DNA of 34,390 bases from Pseudomonadota bacterium (GCA_021847305.1 JAJZTZ010000013.1:1-34390); one strand, 5' to 3'; shown: positions 8,396 through 15,992, counted from the stretch's first letter. Notes: generated by a model from the sequence alone, not told the origin. Numbers and translations are program-made.

Positions 8396-9765
8396 AAATT
8401 GTTATTCTGGGCGCGGGCCAGGTCGGGTCGTCGCTCGCTGAAAATCTGGTGAGCGAAGACAACGATATTACCGTGGTCGATGTTGACGACAGTCGCCTTT
8501 CCACCCTGCGCGACCGTTTTGACCTGCGCACCGTGGTCGGTCCGGCTTCTTCGCCCACCGTGCTGGAACAGGCTGGCGTGGATGATGCCGACATGCTGGT
8601 GGCGGTCACCATGAACGATGAAACCAACATGCTGGCGTGCAAAATTGCCGGCGCCCTGTTCAATGTGCCGACCAAAATTGCCCGGATCCGCTCGGACGAT
8701 TACATGCGTTACCCGGAAATCTTCGCCAGCGAAAATCTGGCGGTGGACCATATCATCAGCCCGGAACAGGAGCTGACCAACTATATCCAGAAACTGATCG
8801 AGGTGCCCGAGGCATTACAGGTGCTCGATTTTGCCGACGGACGCGTTCGTCTGGTTGCGGTGCGTGCCTATTTCGGCGGCCCGCTGGTGGGTCATCAGCT
8901 GCAGGAATTGCGCCGTCACATGCCCCATATCGACACCCGGGTGGCCGCCATTTACCGGCAAAACCGGCCAATAGCGCCGGAGGGTACCACCATCATCGAG
9001 CATGGCGACGAAGTGTTCTTCATTGCCGCACGCGAACACATTCGCGACGTGCTGCTGGAGCTCGGGCGGGAAGACAAGCCGGTCGGCAACGTGATGATTG
9101 CCGGCGGCGGCAATACCGGCCGGCGACTGGCCAAGGCGCTGGAGAAGGATTACCACGTCAAGCTGATCGATCATAACCGCAAGAACAGCACCCGTTTGTC
9201 TGCCGAACTCAATCGCACCCTGGTGCTGGAAGGCGAAGCAACCGACGAAGATCTGCTGCACAACGAGAATATCGAGGACATGGACGTGTTCTGTGCCCTG
9301 ACCAGTAACGACGAAGACAACATCATGGCGGCGCTCATGGCCAAGCGTATGGGTGCGCTCAAGGTCATTGCCCTGATCAACCGCAGTTCCTACGTCGATC
9401 TGGTGCAAAGTGGACAGATTGACGTGGCGATTTCGCCCGCGCATGCTACGATCGGCCCGTTACTGTCGCATGTGCGCCAGGGCGATATCCGCGTGGTGCA
9501 TTCGCTGCGCCGCGGTGCCGCCGAAGCCATTGAACTGATCGTACATGGTGACCAGAAAACCTCCAAAGTGGTCGGACGGCGTATTGAACAGCTCAATCTG
9601 CCCAAAGGAGCAACCATCGGTGCCATCGTGCGCGACAGCGAAGTGCTGATTGCCCATCACGATACGGTGATCGAAGCGGAGGACCATGTGATAGTGTTTG
9701 TGCTGAACAAGCGCATGATCCCGCAGATCGAAAAACTCTTTCAGGTCGGTTTCGGCTTCTTCTAG
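8392..9765 (+). CDS. trkA: Trk potassium uptake NAD-binding protein TrkA
   Basis: Cytoplasmic regulatory subunit of the Trk K+ uptake system. The 457 residues form two tandem RCK halves: a first Rossmann domain with GAGQVGSSLA (7-16) followed by a TrkA-C domain, and a second beginning near residue 235 with AGGGNTGRRLAKAL, again followed by TrkA-C. This double arrangement and length match canonical TrkA. The start overlaps the ntrX stop by four bases (ATGA), so translation is coupled, and trkH follows 24 bases later. The link to ntrYX suggests, but does not prove, coordinated control of K+ uptake. Confidence 0.97.
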   Translation: MKIVILGAGQVGSSLAENLVSEDNDITVVDVDDSRLSTLRDRFDLRTVVGPASSPTVLEQAGVDDADMLVAVTMNDETNMLACKIAGALFNVPTKIARIRSDDYMRYPEIFASENLAVDHIISPEQELTNYIQKLIEVPEALQVLDFADGRVRLVAVRAYFGGPLVGHQLQELRRHMPHIDTRVAAIYRQNRPIAPEGTTIIEHGDEVFFIAAREHIRDVLLELGREDKPVGNVMIAGGGNTGRRLAKALEKDYHVKLIDHNRKNSTRLSAELNRTLVLEGEATDEDLLHNENIEDMDVFCALTSNDEDNIMAALMAKRMGALKVIALINRSSYVDLVQSGQIDVAISPAHATIGPLLSHVRQGDIRVVHSLRRGAAEAIELIVHGDQKTSKVVGRRIEQLNLPKGATIGAIVRDSEVLIAHHDTVIEAEDHVIVFVLNKRMIPQIEKLFQVGFGFF

Positions 9766-9789
9766 CCGGTCTGCGCGGCGATTCCACTC

Positions 9790-11247
9790 ATGCATAAAGC
9801 ACTTCCCGTCCTGCATGTCCTGAGCATGGTCATTGTGCTGTTCGCCTCTACCATGCTCGCTCCCCTTGGCCTGGCGCTGGGCGAACATGATGCCGCTCGT
9901 GCGGCATTCAGCTACGCCATGCTGCTTACCCTGGCAGTGGGCTTCCTGCTGTGGCTGCTGACCCGCGGCGCAAGCAAGGAACTGAAAGTGCGCGACGGCT
10001 TTTTGCTGGTGGTCGTGGTCTGGACCGTGCTGCCGGCGCTGGGCGGGCTGCCGTTAATGCTTTATCTGCCGCAGCTGAGTTTCACCGATGCCTATTTCGA
10101 GGCTATGTCCGGACTCACCACGACCGGTGCGACGGTGCTGAGCGGTCTCGATCAGCTGCCGCAATCAATCAACCTGTGGCGCGGTGAAATGGTCTGGCTG
10201 GGCGGCATGGGTATTATCGTGCTGGTAGTGGCAATTCTGCCGCTGCTGGGCATCGGCGGCCGGCAGATCTACAAAGCCGAAACTCCTGGGCCGATGAAAG
10301 ACAGCCAGCTCACGCCGCGCATTACCGAAACGGCCAAAGGCCTATGGCTGGTATATGCCGGCATTACCCTGGCCTGCATTTTAAGCTACTGGTGGGCCGG
10401 CATGACGCCGTTTGATGCCGTCATGCATGCCTTTTCCACCATGGGACTGGGCGGTTTTTCCTCGCATGATGCCAGCTTCGGTTACTTCAATTCGCCCAGG
10501 ATCGAGTGGGTCAGTGTAGTGTTTATGCTTATAGCTGGCATTAACTTCGCCACTCACTTCATGGCCGTCAGGAACCGCGACATCAATCCCTACCGGCATG
10601 ATATTGAGGCGCGCTATTTTGTTGCAGTGACACTGCTCAGCGTGGTGGGACTTACATTCTATTTGTGGGGCGAGCACGTCTATCCCGACCTGCATACGGC
10701 TTTCCGTTACGCCCTGTTTAATGTTGTCTCAATTGCCACGACCACCGGTTATGCCTCAACCGACTACAATGTCTGGCCGATTTTTGCACCTATGTGGATG
10801 TTGTTTCTGTGCAGCTTTGCCACCAGTTCCGGCTCCACCGGCGGCGGAATTAAGATGATTCGCGCGCTGATCCTCTACAAGCAGGTATACAAGGAATTTC
10901 TCCGCATCATCCATCCCAATGCCATCGTCCAGGCCAAACTGGACGGCGTGGTGGTGCAGAACAAGATCATCTATGCCGTGCTGGCATTCTTTTTTATCTA
11001 TATTGTCAGTATCGTTAGCATGACGCTGATCATGATGGCTTCCGGCCTGGGCGCGGTGACGGCTTTTTCCGCCGTCGTTGCCTGCATCAATAACACCGGT
11101 CCGGGGCTCAACGAAGTCGGCCCGGCGACAACGTTTGCCGTGCTCAGCGATTTTCAGACCTGGTTGTGCAGCTTCGCCATGCTGTTGGGCCGCCTGGAAC
11201 TGTTTACTTTGCTGGTGGTGCTGACACCGGCTTTCTGGCGCAAATAA
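9790..11247 (+). CDS. trkH: Trk potassium uptake membrane subunit TrkH
   Basis: Pore-forming inner-membrane subunit that works with TrkA. At 485 residues it has the expected four M1-P-M2 repeats. The selectivity-filter segments are visible as LTTTGATVL (about 109-117), STMGLGGFS (about 215-223), ATTTGYAS (about 315-322) and NNTGPGLNE (about 433-441), each with the conserved filter glycine. No Shine-Dalgarno sequence is obvious in the 24-base gap after trkA, so coupling is likely. Confidence 0.97.
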   Translation: MHKALPVLHVLSMVIVLFASTMLAPLGLALGEHDAARAAFSYAMLLTLAVGFLLWLLTRGASKELKVRDGFLLVVVVWTVLPALGGLPLMLYLPQLSFTDAYFEAMSGLTTTGATVLSGLDQLPQSINLWRGEMVWLGGMGIIVLVVAILPLLGIGGRQIYKAETPGPMKDSQLTPRITETAKGLWLVYAGITLACILSYWWAGMTPFDAVMHAFSTMGLGGFSSHDASFGYFNSPRIEWVSVVFMLIAGINFATHFMAVRNRDINPYRHDIEARYFVAVTLLSVVGLTFYLWGEHVYPDLHTAFRYALFNVVSIATTTGYASTDYNVWPIFAPMWMLFLCSFATSSGSTGGGIKMIRALILYKQVYKEFLRIIHPNAIVQAKLDGVVVQNKIIYAVLAFFFIYIVSIVSMTLIMMASGLGAVTAFSAVVACINNTGPGLNEVGPATTFAVLSDFQTWLCSFAMLLGRLELFTLLVVLTPAFWRK

Positions 11248-11248
11248 G

Positions 11249-11578
11249 ATGAGCAGCAAACTTATCGAAAACTTCGAGGCCATGCTGACACAGGGCAAGG
11301 ACAGCCCCATGCTGCGCTTCGGTCTGGGGCAGGCTTACTTGCAGGCGGGCACGTCGGACAAGGCGGTTGAGCATCTGCGCGCAGCCATTACCCAAAAGCG
11401 CGACTATTCTGCTGCCTGGAAGCTGCTGGCCAAGGCTCACGAGCAGCAGGGCAATCTGGCCGCGGCCCTGCAAACCTACCGCGAGGGGATCGAGGTTGCC
11501 CAGCACCACGGCGATCTGCAGGCGGCCAAGGAAATGACGGTGTTTGCCCGCCGCATCGAAAAACAGTTGGCGGGCTGA
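11249..11578 (+). CDS. Small TPR-repeat protein
   Basis: A cytoplasmic protein of 109 residues without a signal peptide, composed almost entirely of two tetratricopeptide-type helical hairpins: about 20-53 (LRFGLGQAYLQAGTSDKAVE) and about 54-87 (AWKLLAKAHEQQGNLAAALQ), plus a C-terminal helix rich in basic and acidic residues. Such modules mediate protein-protein contacts; no enzymatic motif is present. The ATG lies one base after the trkH stop, so it is the last gene of the ntrYX-trkAH run and converges on the ferritin-like gene with only nine bases between. The partner is unknown. Confidence 0.85.
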   Translation: MSSKLIENFEAMLTQGKDSPMLRFGLGQAYLQAGTSDKAVEHLRAAITQKRDYSAAWKLLAKAHEQQGNLAAALQTYREGIEVAQHHGDLQAAKEMTVFARRIEKQLAG

Positions 11579-11587
11579 CGCGCCGCT

Positions 11588-12151
11588 TTATTTCTGCTGC
11601 AAATCTTCCAGCAGGCTGGACAGGTCGTCGGCGTGCTCTTCCTCCATCGCCAGAATGCCCTCCAGCATGCGTCGGGTGGTGATGTCCTTGTCGCCGATGT
11701 AGCGGATCATTTCGCCGTAGCTGTCTATGGCAATGCGCTCGGCGACCAGGTCTTCCCGAATCATTTCCAGCAGATTGTCGCCGGCAACGTATTCGGCATG
11801 ACTGCGGGTAGCCAGACCCTGCGGATCAAAATTCGGCTCGCCCTTGAGCTGCACAATGCGTGCCGCGATCAGGTCGGCATGCCCCTGCTCTTCGTTGGCA
11901 TGCTGTAAAAACTCCTGCGCCACGGCATCAGCATTGATGCCGCTGGCCATAAAGTAATGCCGCTTGTAACGCAGAATGCAGACCAGTTCGGTGGCCAGTG
12001 CTTCATTCAGCAATTTGATCACGGTGGTTCGGTCCGCCTGATATCCCGCCGTGACGGCGCCATTTTCGATATGCCTGCGGGCGCGGGCACGCAGTTCGGC
12101 GATGTCGCTGAGGAACGGGGTGGCAGAAGCAGACTTGATTTTCTTGGGCAT
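11588..12151 (-). CDS. Ferritin-like / bacterioferritin-type di-iron protein
   Basis: A 187-residue four-helix protein with an N-terminal extension of about 37 residues relative to bacterioferritin. Di-iron ligands are visible: Glu55 (ATELVCILRY, with Tyr62 at the usual +7), the pair Glu88/His91 (NEEQGH), Glu138 (VAERIAI) and the pair Glu170/His173 (AMEEEHADD). Spacing of the first half matches E. coli Bfr Glu18-Tyr25-Glu51-His54 exactly. At the position after Glu88 (Bfr haem Met52) the residue is Gln, so haem ligation of the Bfr kind is unlikely. It has AAGGAGA upstream of the ATG and is the last gene of the rubrerythrin operon, pointing to iron storage or peroxide detoxification. It could form a Dps-like rather than a 24-mer shell. 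Confidence 0.88.
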   Translation of the reverse strand: MPKKIKSASATPFLSDIAELRARARRHIENGAVTAGYQADRTTVIKLLNEALATELVCILRYKRHYFMASGINADAVAQEFLQHANEEQGHADLIAARIVQLKGEPNFDPQGLATRSHAEYVAGDNLLEMIREDLVAERIAIDSYGEMIRYIGDKDITTRRMLEGILAMEEEHADDLSSLLEDLQQK

Positions 12152-12174
12152 GTTGTTCTCCTTGGTTATTTGCC

Positions 12175-12759
12175 TCAGGCCTCCAGGTCTTCGGCCAGGG
12201 ACGCCCGCACAGTGGGCGGGACAGTGACGCTGACGCGGTAGGCCGGATGGTCAATGCCGGCACGGATCAGGTTGCCGGCTTTGACTGCGGACACCATCTG
12301 CGGCGTCAGTTCAAAGCGGACGAAATGGACTGAGGCAGTCTTGTCCTCGGTTTCGCGTTGCAGATCTTCGTTGGCAATCGGATGAACTGGCGCAAATTCA
12401 CCAACCTGCAGCCAGATGGCGCGTTCCACGCCGATCAGCTTGGCCAGTGCTGCCTTGCGTTCTTCCACATCGTCGTATTCCAGCATGAATGTGGCTTTCC
12501 AGTTGTGGCCGTCGGGAATCAGCGGGTTATACACGTCCAGTTCGTCCTGAATCCCTTCCGGCTCGAAAATGCGTTCGATCCGCAGCATTTCCTGCACCTG
12601 GTATTGCATGGTCAGGGCATCCTCGAAATACAGCGCAGCATGCGCGCCGAGCGGCAGGCGGCGATTTTTCTTGTGTTCGATGACCTTGGCGCGGAATTCG
12701 GGGCGGAGCCGGGCGTACTGTTCCAGGCTGAAAAGATGGTCGGGCGTAAGTTTGGACAT
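12175..12759 (-). CDS. DUF3501 family protein
   Basis: A soluble protein of 194 residues that I recognise as DUF3501, with characteristic stretches LFSLEQYARLRPEFRAKVI, QEMLRIERIFEPEGI and VHFVRFELTPQMV. Function is unknown. The start at 12759 is set by GGAGG six bases upstream, rather than an in-frame start further upstream that would run into the Fe-S oxidoreductase gene. It contains no Cys motif, signal peptide or membrane segment. From memory of the family it recurs next to a rubrerythrin and a CCG-domain Fe-S oxidoreductase, exactly as here, which implies a shared function in peroxide or iron metabolism. It begins 10 bases after the Fe-S gene ends and lies 23 bases before the ferritin-like gene. 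Confidence 0.88.
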   Translation of the reverse strand: MSKLTPDHLFSLEQYARLRPEFRAKVIEHKKNRRLPLGAHAALYFEDALTMQYQVQEMLRIERIFEPEGIQDELDVYNPLIPDGHNWKATFMLEYDDVEERKAALAKLIGVERAIWLQVGEFAPVHPIANEDLQRETEDKTASVHFVRFELTPQMVSAVKAGNLIRAGIDHPAYRVSVTVPPTVRASLAEDLEA

Positions 12760-12769
12760 AAGGCCTCCG

Positions 12770-14104
12770 TCAGATTCCATAGGCGATGCGTAGCATGGAA
12801 ATAGGGTGTTCCACTGCCTGGCCGTCGTGCAGACCATTTTCGATATGGTGTCCCGCCATGGCGCAGTCGCTGCCGTAATGCTGCGCTTCGGCCTGGCGCA
12901 CGCGGTCAACTACCGGCTGGACGATTTTCATGGCAATCGGGTGGAATTCGGTTTTGACGGCATAGGTGCCGTCGTGCCCGGAGCAGCGTTCGATGATTTC
13001 CACTTCGGTATCGGGAATCAGTGACAGCAGTTCACGGGTTTTCGGACCGATGTTCTGCACCCGCTGGTGGCAGGCGGCATGGTAGGCGACTTTGCCGAGT
13101 CCCTGCTGGAAACCGGTGTTGAGCTTGCCTTCCCGATGGCGCAGCATCAGGTATTCAAACGGGTCGAAGAAGGCATTTTTTACTTTTTGCACATCGGCAT
13201 CATCCGGGAACATCAGCGGCAGTTCCTGCTTGAACATCAGCACGCAGGACGGCACCAGCGCGGTGAGATCCCAACCCTCATCCACCAGCTTGGCGAGAAT
13301 GGGAATATTGACTTCTTTGGCTTCCCGCACGGCATCCAGATTGCCCAGTTCCAGCTTGGGCATGCCGCAGCAGCGCTCCTTTTCAGTCAGCCGCACGGGG
13401 ATGCCGTTGTGTTCGAATACCGCCACCAGGTCTTCGCCCGGTCCCGGTTCGTTACGGTTCATATAGCAGGTAGCAAACAGCGCTACCTTGCCGCGCGTAC
13501 GGCCGGCCGGTTGCGGTGTCAGCTCACAGCGGTGTCCGTGCAGGCGCTTGCGCAGGGTGTCGCTGTGGTACTGCGGCAATTTGGCATGTTCATGCACGCC
13601 CAGTACCGCCTGCAGTGCCTTGCGCGCGGGGCCGTTGCGGTTGGCGGCGTTGACCACCTGTGCCACTACCGGAATGCCGGCGAGCGAACCCACTGTATCG
13701 GTACTGGTGAGGATGCGGTCGCGCAGCTTTACGTCGCCCTGCCGGTATTTCACCGCCTTGGCGCGTAACATGGTGTGGGGGAAATCCAGATTCCACTCGT
13801 GCGGCGGCACGTAGGGGCATTTGGTCATGTAACACAGGTCGCACAGATAGCAGTGATCGACGACCTGCCAGAAATCGGTTTTGTTGACGCCATCAACTTC
13901 GAAGGTAGGTGAGGCGTCGACCAGATCAAACAGCGTGGGGAATGCGTTGCACAGACTGACGCAGCGGCGGCAGCCATGGCAGATTTCAAAAATGCGCTCC
14001 AGCTCGGTAAAGAGGGCATCCTGATTGTAAAACTCCGGGTTCTGCCAATCCAGGGGGTGGCGGGTCGGCGCTTGCAGGTTGCCTTCTCGTGGGGGTGTTG
14101 CCAT
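12770..14104 (-). CDS. CCG-domain Fe-S oxidoreductase (GlpC/HdrD-like)
   Basis: A protein of 444 residues with an N-terminal pair of ferredoxin-type [4Fe-4S] motifs (Cys42/45/48/52, then Cys85/88/91/96) and two CCG-type domains, as in GlpC and heterodisulfide reductase HdrD. The first CCG domain is complete (Cys213, CCG at 245-247, Cys287). In the second the central motif reads CSG (Cys374), between Cys345 and Cys414. The start at 14104 follows GGAGGA. No transmembrane helix or flavin motif is present, so it needs a separate donor, perhaps quinol or a flavoprotein. Its position between rubrerythrin and DUF3501 makes it a candidate electron carrier to rubrerythrin; this is inference. It should not be called a true heterodisulfide reductase. 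Confidence 0.88.
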   Translation of the reverse strand: MATPPREGNLQAPTRHPLDWQNPEFYNQDALFTELERIFEICHGCRRCVSLCNAFPTLFDLVDASPTFEVDGVNKTDFWQVVDHCYLCDLCYMTKCPYVPPHEWNLDFPHTMLRAKAVKYRQGDVKLRDRILTSTDTVGSLAGIPVVAQVVNAANRNGPARKALQAVLGVHEHAKLPQYHSDTLRKRLHGHRCELTPQPAGRTRGKVALFATCYMNRNEPGPGEDLVAVFEHNGIPVRLTEKERCCGMPKLELGNLDAVREAKEVNIPILAKLVDEGWDLTALVPSCVLMFKQELPLMFPDDADVQKVKNAFFDPFEYLMLRHREGKLNTGFQQGLGKVAYHAACHQRVQNIGPKTRELLSLIPDTEVEIIERCSGHDGTYAVKTEFHPIAMKIVQPVVDRVRQAEAQHYGSDCAMAGHHIENGLHDGQAVEHPISMLRIAYGI

Positions 14105-14141
14105 GCTGTCCTCCGAATGGTGTGTTAGGCGCGGACAAGGC

Positions 14142-14163
14142 TGGGGGCGTGATTCCGCCCCCA
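14142..14163 (-). promoter_or_regulatory. Intercistronic GC hairpin between rubrerythrin and Fe-S genes
   Basis: Perfect 8-base arms TGGGGGCG and CGCCCCCA are separated by six bases in the 73-base gap after the rubrerythrin stop. There is no following U-tract in the operon direction, so a simple Rho-independent terminator is unlikely. An mRNA processing or 3' stabilising hairpin that sets rubrerythrin above the downstream genes is the likelier reading. Confidence 0.5.
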
Positions 14164-14177
14164 TATTATTTTTCGGA

Positions 14178-14597
14178 TTAAGAACCCATTTCATCCAGCG
14201 CGCGCTGGTAGCGATTGGCATGCGAACGCTCGGCCTTGGCCAGCGTTTCAAACCAGTCGGCGATTTCGCTGAAGCCTTCGTCGCGCGCGGTTTTGGCCAT
14301 GCCCGGGTACATATCGGTGTACTCGTGGGTTTCACCGGCTACGGCGGTTTTCAGATTGTTGACAGTGGAGCCGAACGGCAGGCCGGTAGCCGGGTCGCCG
14401 CACTGTTCCAGATATTCCAGATGGCCGTGGGCATGGCCGGTTTCGCCTTCTGCGGTGGAGCGGAACAGCGCAGCAATGTCGTTGTAGCCTTCCACGTCGG
14501 CTTTGGATGCAAAATAAAGGTAACGGCGGTTGGCTTGCGACTCGCCGGCGAATGCGTCTTTCAGGTTCTGTTCGGTCTTGCTGCCTTTCAATGCCAT
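14178..14597 (-). CDS. Rubrerythrin without rubredoxin domain (erythrin type)
   Basis: A 139-residue ferritin-like di-iron protein, presumably an NAD(P)H- or rubredoxin-linked peroxidase in the cytoplasm. The full ligand set is visible: Glu19 (AGES), Glu52 and His55 (GETGH), Glu89 and Glu92 (AGETHEYT), Glu123 and His126 (KAERSH). The protein ends at DEMGS, so the C-terminal rubredoxin module (Cys-X2-Cys pairs) of classical rubrerythrin is absent; electrons must come from a separate protein. Translation signals are very strong (AAGGAGG before the ATG), as expected for an abundant stress protein. It is the first gene of a four-gene operon with its own promoter at 14653-14680. Confidence 0.95.
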   Translation of the reverse strand: MALKGSKTEQNLKDAFAGESQANRRYLYFASKADVEGYNDIAALFRSTAEGETGHAHGHLEYLEQCGDPATGLPFGSTVNNLKTAVAGETHEYTDMYPGMAKTARDEGFSEIADWFETLAKAERSHANRYQRALDEMGS

Positions 14598-14622
14598 GAT
14601 TTGACCTCCTTAAAAGTAGTCA

Positions 14623-14645
14623 AAGGGGTGAATCATTCACCCCTT
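14623..14645. promoter_or_regulatory. 23-bp palindrome at predicted start of the rubrerythrin transcript
   Basis: Arms AAGGGGTGAAT and ATTCACCCCTT flank a single central base, giving an 11-bp perfect dyad. With the -10 at 14653-14658, transcription should begin near 14646, placing this dyad at the extreme 5' end of the mRNA. It could be a second operator or a 5' stabilising stem-loop. No T-tract follows on the minus strand, so a terminator for the upstream VIT-like gene is less likely. Confidence 0.5.
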
Positions 14646-14652
14646 CTATTTC

Positions 14653-14680
14653 AATTTAGACAATATCTAAATAATGTAAA
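14653..14680 (-). promoter_or_regulatory. Rubrerythrin operon promoter with dyad operator
   Basis: On the minus strand TTTACA (14680-14675; 5/6 consensus) and TAAATT (14658-14653; 4/6, with the key T-A and final T) are 16 bases apart. A perfect dyad ATTTAGA-N5-TCTAAAT (14654-14672) fills the space between and overlaps the -10, the standard geometry for a repressor site. The regulator is not identifiable from the motif; it is not a good match to the Fur or FNR consensus as I know them. Confidence 0.5.
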
Positions 14681-14689
14681 GGAGGAATT

Positions 14690-15169
14690 TCAGGCGAATA
14701 TCCGCGCCACGGCATCGCCGACAAAGTGGGTGACAATTACGACCAGCAGAGCGATGCCTACATGCTCGGCGATGACAGGCCAGCGGCGCACCTGCTGGGC
14801 CCGTGCCATTTGCCAGCTGAGCAGGCCGATGACCAGCAGGCCCCAGACAATGCTGGCGAGAATGGCATGGTTGAGAGGAAGAAGCAGGATTGGCAGCAGA
14901 AAAGTCGCCGCCATGAAGAATTTGGCAATGAAGGTGGCCAGTGTGGCATGCCATATCTGCCGTTCCGACAGTGTGCCCTCGGATTCCTTGGAAATATGGA
15001 TGCCCAGTGCATCGGAAAGCGCATCGGCGATGGCAATGGTGACTATACCGCCGATCACGGCGAGCAAGGAGTGCGTGCCGGCGTGCAGGCCAACGATCAG
15101 ACCGAGTGTGGTGATGACTCCGGAGGTGAGGCCGAAATGGATGCCGGCACTGGCGCCATTTTTGTCCAT
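14690..15169 (-). CDS. VIT1/CCC1-like integral membrane protein
   Basis: A 159-residue membrane protein. The N-terminal part (GIHFGLTSGVITTLGLIVGL, then GGIVTIAIADALSDALGI) resembles helices 1-2 of VIT1/CCC1 iron/manganese transporters, and a charged HISKESEG segment follows as in that family. Further helices lie at about 75-97, 101-118 and 132-150. The start at 15169 follows GGGAGGG; a longer frame reaching 15250 would overlap lgt and add a non-membrane tail. It lies between lgt (19 bases upstream) and the rubrerythrin promoter. The family assignment is remote but reasonable. The substrate, probably Fe2+ or Mn2+, is inferred from the fold and the ferritin-type neighbours. Confidence 0.75.
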   Translation of the reverse strand: MDKNGASAGIHFGLTSGVITTLGLIVGLHAGTHSLLAVIGGIVTIAIADALSDALGIHISKESEGTLSERQIWHATLATFIAKFFMAATFLLPILLLPLNHAILASIVWGLLVIGLLSWQMARAQQVRRWPVIAEHVGIALLVVIVTHFVGDAVARIFA

Positions 15170-15188
15170 CCGGCCCTCCCCCGTTTTG

Positions 15189-15992
15189 TCAGAATCGCCT
15201 GTGTTGTCTTTCGTGCCGATAAGACCAGTATAGCAGGCCGACGCCGGCAAAGATCATTGGCAGCGACAGCCATTGCCCCATGGACAGATGCAGCGCCAGA
15301 TAGCCGAGGAAACTGTCCGGTTCGCGGGCAAACTCCACAGTGAAGCGGGCCAGGCCGTAGCCGATGAGGAACAGGCCGGAGACGGCGCCGGCTGGTCGCG
15401 GTCGGCGGGAAAACAGCCACAGCACGGTAAACAGCACGATGCCTTCCAGGGCAAATTCATACAGTTGCGAAGGATGGCGCGGTTGCATGTCCACCTGGGG
15501 GAAAATCATGCCGATCGGCAGGTCAGTCGGCCTGCCCCACAGTTCGCCGTTGATGAAGTTGCCCATGCGCCCGGCGGCCAGGCCGAGCGGCACCAGCGGG
15601 GCGATGAAGTCGGTGATGGTCAGCCAGCTGGTGTGTTTTTTCCGCGCAAACAGCGCCATGGCGCTGATGACACCCAAAAAGCCGCCATGGAAAGACATGC
15701 CGCCCTTCCACACTGCAATAATCTCGGTAAAGTGGGCGGCCGACAGGTAATAGTCGGGCATATAGAACAGCACGTAGCCAAGCCGTCCGCCGACCACCAC
15801 CCCGAGCGCGCCGTAGAAAAGCAGATCGTCCAGGTCTTTGAGGGTCAGGGCATGCCAGGGCTGGTGGTTGATGCGCCAGCGTCCCAGCAGCAGAAACAGA
15901 ATGAAACCGACAAGATACATCAGGCCGTACCAGCGAATTGCCAGCGGACCGACGGAAATGGCAACAGGGTCAAATTGCGGGTGTACCCACAT
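15189..15992 (-). CDS. lgt: Prolipoprotein diacylglyceryl transferase
   Basis: Inner-membrane enzyme that transfers diacylglycerol from phosphatidylglycerol to the lipobox cysteine of prolipoproteins. The 267-residue product has about seven hydrophobic segments and the family hallmarks [11 protein letters not shown] near the N-terminus, SFHGGFLG (catalytic His region) and the Lgt signature [13 protein letters not shown]. The ATG at 15992 begins [11 protein letters not shown], the usual family N-terminus; in-frame codons upstream to 16061 are not conserved-looking. It is transcribed divergently from ilvD, with a 137-base gap, and is followed by the VIT-like gene. Confidence 0.97.
   Translation of the reverse strand: MWVHPQFDPVAISVGPLAIRWYGLMYLVGFILFLLLGRWRINHQPWHALTLKDLDDLLFYGALGVVVGGRLGYVLFYMPDYYLSAAHFTEIIAVWKGGMSFHGGFLGVISAMALFARKKHTSWLTITDFIAPLVPLGLAAGRMGNFINGELWGRPTDLPIGMIFPQVDMQPRHPSQLYEFALEGIVLFTVLWLFSRRPRPAGAVSGLFLIGYGLARFTVEFAREPDSFLGYLALHLSMGQWLSLPMIFAGVGLLYWSYRHERQHRRF

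Noticed and set aside
12770-14104. Heterodisulfide reductase subunit D of an Hdr-type sulfur oxidation system
   Set aside because: CCG domains are shared, but no hdrA, hdrB, hdrC or lipoate-binding protein genes are nearby; the rubrerythrin/DUF3501 context indicates a different family.
14623-14645. Terminator for the VIT-like gene
   Set aside because: The stem is good but the minus-strand sequence after it lacks a T-tract, and it lies downstream of a predicted promoter. Kept as operator or leader hairpin instead.
15170-15250. N-terminal extension of the VIT-like protein
   Set aside because: It would overlap lgt and add polar residues without similarity to the family; GGGAGGG before the ATG at 15169 decides the start.
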